A stretch of DNA of 64,000 nt from CBDCFV01 sp965216425 (GTDB lineage: Bacteria; Chloroflexota; Dehalococcoidia; Lucifugimonadales; UBA3495): the NCBI GenBank assembly GCA_965216425.1, contig CBDCFV010000005.1:868001-932000 (forward strand), given 5' to 3'. A program made the position numbers and the translations under genes. Positions 8,411 to 15,809 of the stretch are shown here, piece by piece. Positions within the stretch are counted from its first letter, which is position 1, and each line of letters opens with the position of its first letter. The notes under the pieces are model-generated. The model searched no databases. It had not been told where the DNA came from and was given only the letters and a program-made list of their open reading frames with translations.

Positions 8411-8497
8411 CACCCACCCAGCCTCTCCAAGTACAAGCAGGTGTGGACGTTTGGGTCGGCTGGGACTTGTTACAAGAACTGCTTCAAGTACTAAAAC
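8411..8497 (+). pseudogene. Fragment of a second aldo/keto reductase gene
   Basis: The first 22 bases from 8419 are identical to the aldo/keto reductase gene from 7548, and similarity continues with scattered changes and a one-base deletion to about 8496 (matching to about 7630). In one frame the copy still encodes VDVWVGWDLLQELLQ, against VDVWGGWELFQELLQ in the intact gene. No start or remaining domains are present. It is a remnant of a duplicated or recombined copy. Confidence 0.75.
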
Positions 8498-8557
8498 CGC
8501 AGTCTAGTCATCCGGGATAGTGACCGCCGAGTCGAGAAGAAGACAAAAGCGAGAATC

Positions 8558-8845
8558 GTGTCGAACATGTATCGAGTAATGGGCGCATTGCAATGGGGAA
8601 TAGTGGCCTTGGGTCTCTATTTCGCCGTTTATGGACTGTTAGCAATTTACTTGCGGATGAGTTCTTACAGTCACCCGGATAGTCTCGGCGGAGAAGCCGT
8701 CATGCCCAGTGAAACATTGGTAAACGCCTTGTTTCCGGGTGGACTTTGGACAATCGCCGGCCTTGTGATTTTTGGTGTGACCTACACCTTCATCCGGAGG
8801 CGCAAGCGTTCACAAGGACGCTCATTCACCTTCTACCAACCTTAG
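8558..8845 (+). CDS. Small two-span membrane protein, function unknown
   Basis: 95 residues with two hydrophobic spans: LQWGIVALGLYFAVYGLLAIY (outlined; about residues 12-33) and GLWTIAGLVIFGVTYTFI (about 61-78), separated by a polar loop and followed by a basic tail RRRKRSQGR. The GTG at 8558 and the ATG at 8567 are alternative starts in the same frame. It lies 35 bp before an LLM gene in the same orientation. Family not recognised. Confidence 0.55.
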   Translation: MSNMYRVMGALQWGIVALGLYFAVYGLLAIYLRMSSYSHPDSLGGEAVMPSETLVNALFPGGLWTIAGLVIFGVTYTFIRRRKRSQGRSFTFYQP

Positions 8846-8880
8846 AATTACAGGATCCACCTTATCAAAGGACCAATCCT

Positions 8881-9771
8881 ATGGACATCGGAGTTATCTT
8901 CCCTCAGACGGAAATCGAGGCCGACCCGGCGGCAGTGCGTGACTTTGTTCAAGCTGCGGAAGACCTGGGATACTCCCACATCTTTGTAGCCGACCATGTG
9001 CTGGGCGCCAACCCTCAGTTTCATGCCCATCCGTCCCTGGCCAACTATAGCCACCATTCCTTGGTGCACGAGTCGCTGACCCTCATGGGCTACATGGCCG
9101 CCGTCACCCAAAGGGTGCGGTTGGTGACGGGAATCCTGATTCTGCCCCAGCGTCAGACCGCGCTTGTGGCTAAGCAAGCTGCCGAAATAGACGTGCTGAG
9201 CGGCGGGCGCTTGACCCTCGGCATCGGCGTGGGTTGGAACAAGGTTGAGTTCGATGCGTTGGGGGAAGATTTCCATAACCGGGGCCGCCGGAGTGAGGAG
9301 CAGATCGCCGTGCTGCGCGCCTTGTGGACGCAAGACGTGGTGGACTTTCACGGTCGTTGGCACAACGTCACCCACGCCGGCTTGAACCCGTTGCCGGTGC
9401 AGCAACCCATCCCGGTATGGATAGGCGGCGGCTCGAGCAGCGACGCTTGGATGATGGACACGGTGCTGCGCCGGATAGCCCGTATAGCCGACGGGTGGTG
9501 CCCCAACATCGGCGCCGACGAGTCGGGCAAAGCGGTTGTGGCCCGTGTGCAGAAGTACACCGCCGAGGCAGGCCGGGACCCGGCCGCGCTGGAGCTGGAC
9601 GGGCGGTTGAGAACGGCGGAAAAACAGCCGGAAGACTGGGTGGACGAGACGAAGGTCTGGGAGGAAATGGGCGCCAGCCACATCTCAATCGAGACCAGAA
9701 AAGGTGGTTTCGAGGGCGCTGCCCGGCATATTGAAGCCATTCGCAGATTTGCCGAGGCCGTCGGCGTCTAG
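8881..9771 (+). CDS. LLM-class F420-dependent oxidoreductase
   Basis: 296 residues from the ATG at 8881; the frame is open further upstream but overlaps the membrane protein gene and lacks family similarity there. Motifs: IGVIFPQTEIEADPAAVRDF, VADHVLG, LVTGILILPQRQTALVAKQA, GGRLTLGIGVGWN, NRGRRSEEQI and PIPVWIGGG. This is the compact group often annotated as probable F420-dependent oxidoreductases. It is closely similar along its whole length to the gene at 24103, so the two are paralogues from duplication. Confidence 0.88.
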   Translation: MDIGVIFPQTEIEADPAAVRDFVQAAEDLGYSHIFVADHVLGANPQFHAHPSLANYSHHSLVHESLTLMGYMAAVTQRVRLVTGILILPQRQTALVAKQAAEIDVLSGGRLTLGIGVGWNKVEFDALGEDFHNRGRRSEEQIAVLRALWTQDVVDFHGRWHNVTHAGLNPLPVQQPIPVWIGGGSSSDAWMMDTVLRRIARIADGWCPNIGADESGKAVVARVQKYTAEAGRDPAALELDGRLRTAEKQPEDWVDETKVWEEMGASHISIETRKGGFEGAARHIEAIRRFAEAVGV

Positions 9772-9785
9772 CTCACCGCCCGCTA

Positions 9786-10254
9786 GGGCATGTGCAAAGT
9801 CACGGGAGTTGACTTGCCGGTTCACCGGCATTCTCGCGGAGGAACGTTACCCCTCGCGGCCCAAGGAGGGAATCCAGAGTCATTCGTTGCCCTCGGCGGC
9901 CAACAACTGGCCGCCGCCACGGACATTTTCAACGACTTTCCTCCCCACTGACATTTGCCCCTTGCCAGCTTGGAAAGCACCTCTCTACCATATTACTTGT
10001 CCTGCTCAACGTCCCATCGGACGTGGACAAGTCCAATAAAGCCACTGAGGCAACGTGATGATTGATGACCGGAAAGACTCCCAGCAACAAGCTGTCCCGA
10101 CCCAACCGGGACCTCGAAGTCCTTTTCAACTCCGGTACTCTCCCCGAATGTCCTGAAATGTCCGCAAATGTCCGCAAATGTCCGCGATTCTGAAATTTCC
10201 GGCCTGCGGGTTCCCTTGGCTGAAGGCAGGACAGGGACGACTTTGCACATGCCC
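9786..10254. mobile_element. Non-autonomous element A with 15-bp terminal inverted repeats (MITE-like)
   Basis: The ends are perfect inverted copies: GGGCATGTGCAAAGT at 9786-9800 and ACTTTGCACATGCCC at 10240-10254. The 469-bp body has no transposase. About 260 bp of the body (9945-10203) is similar to the reverse complement of 32530-32785 inside element B, which carries the same ends. A three-fold 10-base repeat of the type AAATGTCCGC lies at about 10153-10188. No clear target-site duplication is visible. The element fills most of the 690-bp gap between the LLM and enoyl-CoA hydratase genes. Confidence 0.7.
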
Positions 10255-10338
10255 CGACCGTCCGCCCCTCAACTGGAACGGTCCATCGGCCGATGTTACA
10301 CTTGGTCCAGTGGCAGACCAAGAAACAGTTTCCAACCC

Positions 10339-10364
10339 GTCATTCCCGTGCAGGCGGGAATCCA
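10339..10364. repeat. REP-like palindrome
   Basis: The motif GTCATTCCCG...CGGGAATCCA, a short palindrome with a 4-6 base loop, upstream of the enoyl-CoA hydratase gene. Other copies lie at 19605, 32404 (inverted), 36824 (diverged), 48271 and 49605, and a compound one at 46175. Confidence 0.65.
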
Positions 10365-10464
10365 AGGCCTCGGCCAGTGACGCGAGGAAATCTGCAGGAC
10401 TGGTGAGTTTTGATATAGTCTCTAAACCACCCGGATTCCTGCTTGAACTATAAGGAGACCTGAA

Positions 10465-11238
10465 ATGACCCAGGACCCGGTGCTTTACCAACAGACCGGC
10501 GGAATCGCCGTTTTGACCCTCAACAATCCCGAGAGGCGACACGCCCTGTCCAGCCCTGTATTGTCCTCTCTGAAGCAACGGCTGGAAGATGTCCGCGACG
10601 ACGCAAGTGTGCGGGTGGTCGTGCTTCGTTCAGAGGGGCCGGTGTTCAGTTCCGGCCACGACCTGAGAGAGTTGGTCAACGGTGAAGAAGCCGGCTACGC
10701 CGAGGTCTTCGCCCTCTGCACCGAAGTAATGGAGGCCATCCGGCTGCTTCCCAAGCCGGTAATTGCCCAAGTGCAGGGTTTGGCGACCGCCGCAGGTTGC
10801 CAGTTGGTAGCAACCTGCGACTTGGCGGTAGCGTCGGAAAATGCGGCGTTCGCGACTCCAGGGGTGCAAATTGGCCTGTTCTGCACCACACCTGGTGTCG
10901 CAGTGTCCCGGGCTGTGCAAACCAAGAAGGCCATGGAGATGCTGCTGACCGGCACGCCCATTTCCGCGCGTGACGCCGTGGAGCACGGCTTGGTCAACCG
11001 GGTGGTGCCCGCGGATGAACTGGAAGAGCAAGTCATGGCGCTGGCCCAACAGATTTGCGACGCCAGTTCCCAGACCTTGGCCATAGGCAAGCAGGCCTTC
11101 TACCAACAGATAGAATTAGACCGGCCTGCCGCCTACGATATGGCCCAGAAGGTGATGGTCGACAACCTTCTGAAAGAGGACGCCAAGGAAGGCATCACCG
11201 CGTTCCTGGAAAAGCGGGACCCGGAGTGGACCTACTAA
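10465..11238 (+). CDS. Enoyl-CoA hydratase/isomerase family protein (ECHDC3-like)
   Basis: 257 residues of the crotonase fold. The first oxyanion-hole segment is FSSGHDLREL and the second ATAAGCQLVATCDLAVAS. The stretch TPGVQIGLFCTTPGVAVSRAV resembles the ECHDC3 subgroup, in which one of the usual catalytic acidic residues is replaced, so true hydratase activity is uncertain. AAGGAG precedes the ATG by 7 bases. It stands alone, with a HicBA pair converging on it. Confidence 0.88.
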   Translation: MTQDPVLYQQTGGIAVLTLNNPERRHALSSPVLSSLKQRLEDVRDDASVRVVVLRSEGPVFSSGHDLRELVNGEEAGYAEVFALCTEVMEAIRLLPKPVIAQVQGLATAAGCQLVATCDLAVASENAAFATPGVQIGLFCTTPGVAVSRAVQTKKAMEMLLTGTPISARDAVEHGLVNRVVPADELEEQVMALAQQICDASSQTLAIGKQAFYQQIELDRPAAYDMAQKVMVDNLLKEDAKEGITAFLEKRDPEWTY

Positions 11239-11286
11239 CGGGTCACCAACTCACCAAGCTTCAGCTACCGTTGAGGGTACTGTCCG

Positions 11287-11538
11287 TTATCCGTGGAATA
11301 ATTCCTGCTCTAACTGGTCCTGGTCAATCTCCAGGTAGTCCGCCACGTCTCCCAGGATCCCACTCAGGGTACCGACCCGTAAAGGATTATGGCGGGGCAC
11401 AGAGACATGATGCTGGTACCCCCGGTAAGTGCTTGTAAGTCTCATGTGGCTGCCCCTTTGCCGTGTGAGGTTGTAACCATAGTGTCGGCGTAACAGGGTA
11501 GCCAACTCCATTCCGGAGAGGCTGCGGGGCAACCTCAC
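11287..11538 (-). CDS. hicA: HicA-type mRNA interferase toxin
   Basis: 83 residues of the small dsRBD-like HicA fold. The catalytic-type histidine is in RQRGSHMRLTS, and the second strand holds HHVSVPRHNPLRVGTLSGIL, both diagnostic. HicA cleaves mRNA. The gene overlaps the 3' end of the upstream hicB-like gene by four bases (ATGA), giving the antitoxin-first order. Confidence 0.85.
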   Translation of the reverse strand: MRLPRSLSGMELATLLRRHYGYNLTRQRGSHMRLTSTYRGYQHHVSVPRHNPLRVGTLSGILGDVADYLEIDQDQLEQELFHG

Positions 11539-11747
11539 ACCGGGATGACCTCTTCCTGAACCAGATGAATGCGAATCGACCGTGGAGCCTGCCCTTCGTC
11601 AAAGTGGCACAGCACGGCATCCCGCATCATTTCCTTCAAATGCTCCCAGTGATCGGCCTCGGTGAAGATGCTGTAACCCAGTGCTCGCGCCTCGTACCCG
11701 CCCCCGGGGGATTCTCGTACCTGGAAGATAATCTCGGTGTCTGCCAT
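11535..11747 (-). CDS. hicB: HicB-like antitoxin
   Basis: 70 residues. EIIFQVRESPGGGYEARALGYSIFTEAD matches the RNase-H-like HicB half, which blocks HicA. It lacks the C-terminal DNA-binding domain of longer HicB proteins, so repression of its own promoter may need another factor. Proteins of this short type are often misannotated as 2-oxoisovalerate dehydrogenase. AAGGAG lies 7 bases before the ATG. Coupled to hicA by a four-base overlap. Confidence 0.8.
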   Translation of the reverse strand: MADTEIIFQVRESPGGGYEARALGYSIFTEADHWEHLKEMMRDAVLCHFDEGQAPRSIRIHLVQEEVIPV

Positions 11748-11780
11748 TGCCGGTCTCCTTAATCCGGGACACTGTACCCC

Positions 11781-12860
11781 CTAGAACGTTATAACGCTCC
11801 GGGCCACCTCTCCCTGCTTCATGTCCTCGAAGGCCTCGTTAATCTGGCCCAGTTCCAGCCGCTGGGTCACCAACTCGTCCAGCTTCAACCGGCCCTGCAG
11901 GTAGAACTCTATGTATTGAGGCATGTCGGTCCGGAAGTGGTTAGAGCCCATGCTGCTGCCTTGGATGCGCCGCTCGCGCAGGAAGGACGGGCCGTCCAGC
12001 TCGATTTTCGTGCCTTGCGGAATCATGCCGATGATGGTGGCCGTGCCGCCCGCCCGCAGCATGTGGAACGCCTGCTCGGCGGTCTCTTTCTTGCCGATGG
12101 CCTCAAAGGAATAGTCCACGCCCCCGTTGGTCAGGTCGAGCACCTTGTTAACTACCTCCCCTCCTGAAGCGTCAATGACCTCAGTGGCTCCGAACTCCTG
12201 CGCCAGCGTCAGCTTGGTCTCCACCGCGTCTATGGCGATGATGCGCAGCGCGCCGGCCAGTGCTGCTCCCTGTATTGCGTTCAGGCCCACGCCGCCGCAA
12301 CCGATGACTGCCACGGTGCTGCCGGGGCGCACGGCGGCGGTGTTGAGGGCCGCACCCAAGCCGGTAGTCGCGCCACAACCGATGAGCGCCAACTGCTCGA
12401 AAGGCACGTCCCGCTCGATCTTCACCACCGCGTTCTCGTGCACCAGCATCTGCTCGGCGTATGACGACAGGTTGGCAAACTGCGCCACCGCCTCGCCATT
12501 CTGGCTGAGGCGTGGCGTCTGGTCCGGAGTGCGATTCAGCCCAGTCCGAGAGCACAATACTGTGCGGCCCTCGGTGCACCGCTCGCAGGTGCCGCAGAAC
12601 ACTGACAGGCAAGTGATGACCCGGTCACCCGGCCTCACATAGTCCACCAACTCACCCACGGCCTCAATGGTTCCGGCGGCTTCGTGGCCCAGAATAACCG
12701 GCATGGGCGTCCTGTACAGTCCCTCGACGAAATGAAGGTCACTGTGGCAAACGCCGGTTGCTCCGGTACGAATCAGCACCTCCCGCGGGCCGGGGGCGGC
12801 GATGTCGATTTCCTCGATTTCCAGCGGGCGGTTTACCTCCCGCAATACTGCGGCTTTCAT
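11781..12860 (-). CDS. Zinc-dependent alcohol dehydrogenase
   Basis: 359 residues starting at the ATG preceded by GGAGGTAACT; the frame is open upstream, but that extension has no similarity to the family. Medium-chain dehydrogenase marks: catalytic zinc ligands in GVCHSDLHF and GHEAAG, structural zinc CGTCERCTEGRTVLC, and the Rossmann loop VIGCGGVGLNAI. It oxidises alcohols, or reduces aldehydes, with NAD(P). The substrate is not evident. The gene stands alone. Confidence 0.9.
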   Translation of the reverse strand: MKAAVLREVNRPLEIEEIDIAAPGPREVLIRTGATGVCHSDLHFVEGLYRTPMPVILGHEAAGTIEAVGELVDYVRPGDRVITCLSVFCGTCERCTEGRTVLCSRTGLNRTPDQTPRLSQNGEAVAQFANLSSYAEQMLVHENAVVKIERDVPFEQLALIGCGATTGLGAALNTAAVRPGSTVAVIGCGGVGLNAIQGAALAGALRIIAIDAVETKLTLAQEFGATEVIDASGGEVVNKVLDLTNGGVDYSFEAIGKKETAEQAFHMLRAGGTATIIGMIPQGTKIELDGPSFLRERRIQGSSMGSNHFRTDMPQYIEFYLQGRLKLDELVTQRLELGQINEAFEDMKQGEVARSVITF

Positions 12861-13005
12861 AGTTACCTCCAGAGCTTCACGTTTCCGAGAATAATCTTGT
12901 TTGGTCCCATTACCCATAACGCGGAAATTATTCGGGATGTGCCAGATTATACTGGCAATGCAATTTGGCGCAAGCGTTTCAGGCCTACGGAGGCCGAAGA
13001 CGCCG

Positions 13006-13230
13006 TCAGGAGTAGATTTCGCTCTCCCACCTGACGGGCACGCCACGTGTCCTTATCCGGTATTTGATTATGGTTCCCAGTGTCATATCTATGGGCAGAG
13101 GGGTTATGATGGAGAGCCGGAGCCATGGAGGAGTCAGCAGGTCCAGGCTCTCCACCAAGGTAGAAAATTCGAAGACCCGCGGACGTGGGCGGTGCAATAG
13201 AACGCTTGAGTTGATTCGAAAATCCGGCAT
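13006..13230 (-). pseudogene. Truncated SRPBCC (START-fold) gene
   Basis: The 74-residue frame reads like the first half of SRPBCC cyclase/dehydrase-type proteins, with the hallmark LTPPWLRLSIITPLPI followed by LGTIIKYRIRTRGVPVRWESEI. Family members are about 150 residues, and here the frame stops right after RWESEI. Nothing resembling the second half follows to 12861. A promoter for the divergent LLM gene overlaps its 5' end. It is probably a remnant. Confidence 0.6.
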
Positions 13231-13233
13231 AAT
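13206..13233 (+). promoter_or_regulatory. Promoter for the LLM gene at 13270
   Basis: TTGAGT (13206-13211), a 16-base spacer and CATAAT (13228-13233); predicted start near 13240. It overlaps the start codon of the SRPBCC remnant on the other strand. Confidence 0.5.
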
Positions 13234-13269
13234 CCCTGCTCAGCCCGAGCATGGCGGAGACCTGCTTTG

Positions 13270-14208
13270 ATGAACGACAAAATCAAGTTCGCAGTGCGTA
13301 TCCACCAGGGTGGATACACATTCGACGCGCTTAAACGGATATGGACCGAGGCCGACCGCTTGGGCTATCACTCGGCCACCCTCTACGACCTGCTTAATGT
13401 GCCAACCCTGGAGTGCTGGACCACTCTGTCGGCGTTGGCGGCGGTGACTGAACGAATTCGTCTCACACCGTTAACCCTGGCCAACCCGTACCGCCCCCCG
13501 GCACTGCTGGCCAAGATGGCCTCTACGCTGGATGTAATCAGCGGCGGGCGTTTGGAACTGGGCATCGGGGCCGGCGGCGGGCGCGACGATCACTTGGCTT
13601 CGGGGTACGAGTTCCCGTCTACGCCCACCAGAACGCGGATGCTGGATGAGGCGGTGGAGATTATCAAGAGGTTGTGGACCGAGCCCAGTGTTGATTTCAA
13701 CGGACGCCATTACTCGTTAAGGGCCGCCGGAAACGAACCCAAGCCGGTGCAACAGCCGCATCCCCCGGTGTTGATCGGCGGGCGCGGCGAAGCCTACGTG
13801 CTTCGGAGCGTCGCCAAACACGCCGACTACTGCAACTGGGGCTTCGATATGACGCTGGAAGAACACCAAGCCAAGTGGCGGGTGCTGCAACAGCATTGCG
13901 AAGCCATCGGCCGGCCTTCCGAAGAGATACAAATAACCCATAACACGAGGGTAATCATCGCAGAAGACCAAAGCCGATTCGACCGCATGGTCGTCGAAAA
14001 GGCTCAAGAGGCGAGCATGTCGCCCGAAGATTACCGGCAATCCCTGACCCGCGCCGTCGCGGGGACCCCGGAACAATGTATCGAACGAATCGAGCAGTAC
14101 GTAGCGGGCGGAATCACGTACTTTTTCCTGCTCTTCCCCGACCCCATCTCCACGGAAAGCCTCCGCCTGTTCGCCGAAGAGGTCATGCCCCATTTCGACT
14201 GCTGCTAG
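13270..14208 (+). CDS. LLM-class flavin-dependent oxidoreductase
   Basis: 312 residues from the ATG at 13270, preceded by GGAG. Motifs: IHQGGYTFDALKRIWTEADRLGYHSATLYD, ITERIRL-like VTERIRLTPLTLANPYRPPALLAKM (seen in outline), GGRLELGIGAGGGRDDHLASG, and a C-terminal VAGTPEQCIERIEQYVAGGITYFFLLF. The pattern fits the F420/FMN branch of luciferase-like proteins. Monocistronic, with its own promoter; substrate unknown. Confidence 0.88.
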   Translation: MNDKIKFAVRIHQGGYTFDALKRIWTEADRLGYHSATLYDLLNVPTLECWTTLSALAAVTERIRLTPLTLANPYRPPALLAKMASTLDVISGGRLELGIGAGGGRDDHLASGYEFPSTPTRTRMLDEAVEIIKRLWTEPSVDFNGRHYSLRAAGNEPKPVQQPHPPVLIGGRGEAYVLRSVAKHADYCNWGFDMTLEEHQAKWRVLQQHCEAIGRPSEEIQITHNTRVIIAEDQSRFDRMVVEKAQEASMSPEDYRQSLTRAVAGTPEQCIERIEQYVAGGITYFFLLFPDPISTESLRLFAEEVMPHFDCC

Positions 14209-14225
14209 GCGTTGAAAGCGACCTC

Positions 14226-14939
14226 TTATCCTAACGTCACCAGCAGCTCTTCTATGGCTTGGTTAACGTCGTCCGGGCGTTCCGCCATCGGGAAGTGACC
14301 GGCGTTGTCCAACTTTATGTACCTGGAGCCGGGGACGGCCTGATGGATTTCCAACTCGTACTCATCCGACGTCAACGGGTCGTCGATGCCGCGAATTAAG
14401 ACGAGCGGAGCTTGAAGGGCATGGATGCGGTCCCTCACGTCGAAGCGGTCGATCACCACCAGGTCGTCGTGTTGCGAAATGGGGCCCACCTGACGGTGCC
14501 ACTCCAGCAAACGTTCCCTGAGCACAGGGTCAATAAACATCATGGCGTGGTCCATGGCCCGCAGCCAGGTTTCGTGGGCCTGCGGGTCTTCGGCAGCCCG
14601 CAGCCGCATTTCCAGCGTTCCCGGGTCCCGCTCCTTGGGACGCATGGCCACCGTCATCAACACCAGCCCGCTCACTTCCTCGGGATAGTCAAGCGCGTAC
14701 TGAAGGGCGATGCAGGCGCCCAGAGTGAAACCCACCAACACCAGATCTTCGCGTAAATCGTGCCCCCAAAGCCAGCCTCGGACCCAATCGGTATAACCTT
14801 GGACATTGGCGCAAGACCTGCCTTCCAGATGGCCGGGCAGGTTGGGAGCCAAGCTCCCGGGGAAGCGCTCCAACTGATAAGCGTAGCCTTCGCGGCAACC
14901 GCCCGCTCCTGGACCGTGGATAAAGACCAGTTGGCTCAT
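14226..14939 (-). CDS. Alpha/beta hydrolase with Thr at the nucleophile position
   Basis: 237 residues of a compact alpha/beta hydrolase: oxyanion region VFIHGPGAGG, nucleophile elbow VLVGFTLGACIALQYA, acid in LIRGIDDPLT and histidine in DNAGHFPMAERPDDV. The elbow reads G-F-T-L-G, so threonine (ACT) replaces the usual serine. Thr nucleophiles are rare in this fold; the protein may be inactive, or act as a lyase or binding protein. It converges on the LLM gene. Confidence 0.85.
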   Translation of the reverse strand: MSQLVFIHGPGAGGCREGYAYQLERFPGSLAPNLPGHLEGRSCANVQGYTDWVRGWLWGHDLREDLVLVGFTLGACIALQYALDYPEEVSGLVLMTVAMRPKERDPGTLEMRLRAAEDPQAHETWLRAMDHAMMFIDPVLRERLLEWHRQVGPISQHDDLVVIDRFDVRDRIHALQAPLVLIRGIDDPLTSDEYELEIHQAVPGSRYIKLDNAGHFPMAERPDDVNQAIEELLVTLG

Positions 14940-15037
14940 GACGTTGCTCCCGCCTGGTAGATTAGCGGCCGTCCGTAGCCCGGTATGTGTGTCCGATGCG
15001 GTTGGAGTACACTGGCTTCTCGCAATTCTATGTGTTG

Positions 15038-15066
15038 TTGGTGAGTAAAGTCCACCATGCTACAAT
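15038..15066 (+). promoter_or_regulatory. Promoter of the selenoprotein candidate
   Basis: TTGGTG (15038-15043), a 17-base spacer and TACAAT (15061-15066). The start would fall near 15073, giving a 35-base leader containing AAGGAGG. Confidence 0.6.
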
Positions 15067-15107
15067 AGCCGAAATTTCACCGCCCCCGCTTTTGAAGGAG
15101 GACGACC

Positions 15108-15710
15108 ATGGCCACTGGAACCCCCATGGACCTGACCGTTTGGTACGACTACACTTGACCGTTCTGCTATATCGGCCTGGCCAGGCTCGACAAAGTTGCA
15201 GAGTCTCATTCAATCAACGTCGACCGCAAAGCCCTCTTCCTGCGGCTCGACGGCCCTCCGGAAGGTGAACTCCGCCAGATGAGAGAGGGCGAGACGGAGA
15301 CCGAATTCTCTACAGCTATGCAGGAACGGGCCAGCGGAGCGGGCTTGGTGATGCGCCGCCCCCACTGGTCTCCCAACACGTCTCGCGTCCATGAAGCCAC
15401 CGCCTACGCCCGGGACAAGGGCTTGGACGGCGAGTTCCACCACGCTGCCGCCAAGGCTTACTGGGAAGACGGCGCCGACCTTTCAGACATGGACGTCCTC
15501 AACGGTTTAGCCGACGAGTGCGGCCTTGACTGGACTGAGCTTTCAGAGCGTTTGGAGTCGGGTTACTACACTGAACAGGTGCTCCGCGACGACCGGTATG
15601 CCCGGGACCACAGTGTCAACGGCACTCCCACCTATCAGATAGGCGAGGAGTTCACTTGGGGCGACCTTAGCGTCGAAGACCTGACGAACTTGGTGGAGAA
15701 GGCCGGTTAA
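15108..15710 (+). CDS. DsbA/FrnE-type thioredoxin-fold oxidoreductase with in-frame UGA (candidate selenoprotein)
   Basis: Read through one TGA at 15156-15158, this gives a 200-residue protein from an ATG preceded by AAGGAGG six bases upstream. The start reads LTVWYDYT-U-PFCYIGLARLD: the family motif is CPFCYxG, so TGA stands exactly at the first active-site cysteine, making a U-x-x-C redox motif. After it the frame is intact to 15710, with the helical insertion (TSRVHEATAYARDKG) and the C-terminal cis-Pro motif NGTPTYQIG. Family members act in thiol-disulfide exchange or as hydroxychromene-carboxylate-isomerase-like enzymes; no signal peptide is present, so it is cytoplasmic. A SECIS-like hairpin follows the TGA, and a promoter and terminator frame the gene. 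The alternative is a recent nonsense mutation, but the position and the absence of other lesions argue against it. Confidence 0.75.
15172..15190 (+). promoter_or_regulatory. Candidate bacterial SECIS hairpin
   Basis: UCG-GCCU, loop GGCC (15179-15182), AGGC-U-CGA: seven base pairs with one bulged U and a four-base apical loop beginning with two Gs. The loop starts 21 bases after the TGA. Bacterial SECIS elements usually have a short stem, a G in the first two loop positions and a loop about 16-37 bases from the UGA. All three are met here. Confidence 0.55.
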
Positions 15711-15732
15711 CGTCCCGGCTCGATCTCTGAAG

Positions 15733-15771
15733 CGGGCTGGCCTCTTGGTGGGCCGGCCCGTTTATAACTTT
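15733..15771 (+). terminator. Rho-independent terminator after the selenoprotein candidate
   Basis: CGGGCTGGCC (15733-15742) pairs with GGCCGGCCCG (15751-15760), ten pairs including one G-U, followed by TTTATAACTTT. Confidence 0.65.
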
Positions 15772-15809
15772 GTGCACCTCCCCATAGGACTTGGAGAGTT
15801 TTCGGACTG

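Noticed and set aside
10153..10188. Triplicated AAATGTCCGC-type repeat as a possible CRISPR or iteron.
   Set aside because: Only 10-base units with no spacers, inside a repeat shared with element B; no replication gene nearby.
12861..13046. N-terminal extension of the alcohol dehydrogenase by 62 codons.
   Set aside because: The strong GGAGGTAACT ribosome site and family N-terminus support the ATG at 12860.
15279..15710. Reading the DsbA-like gene as a shorter protein starting after the TGA.
   Set aside because: It would lack the active site and first strand, has no ribosome site, and leaves the strong signals at 15095-15110 unexplained.
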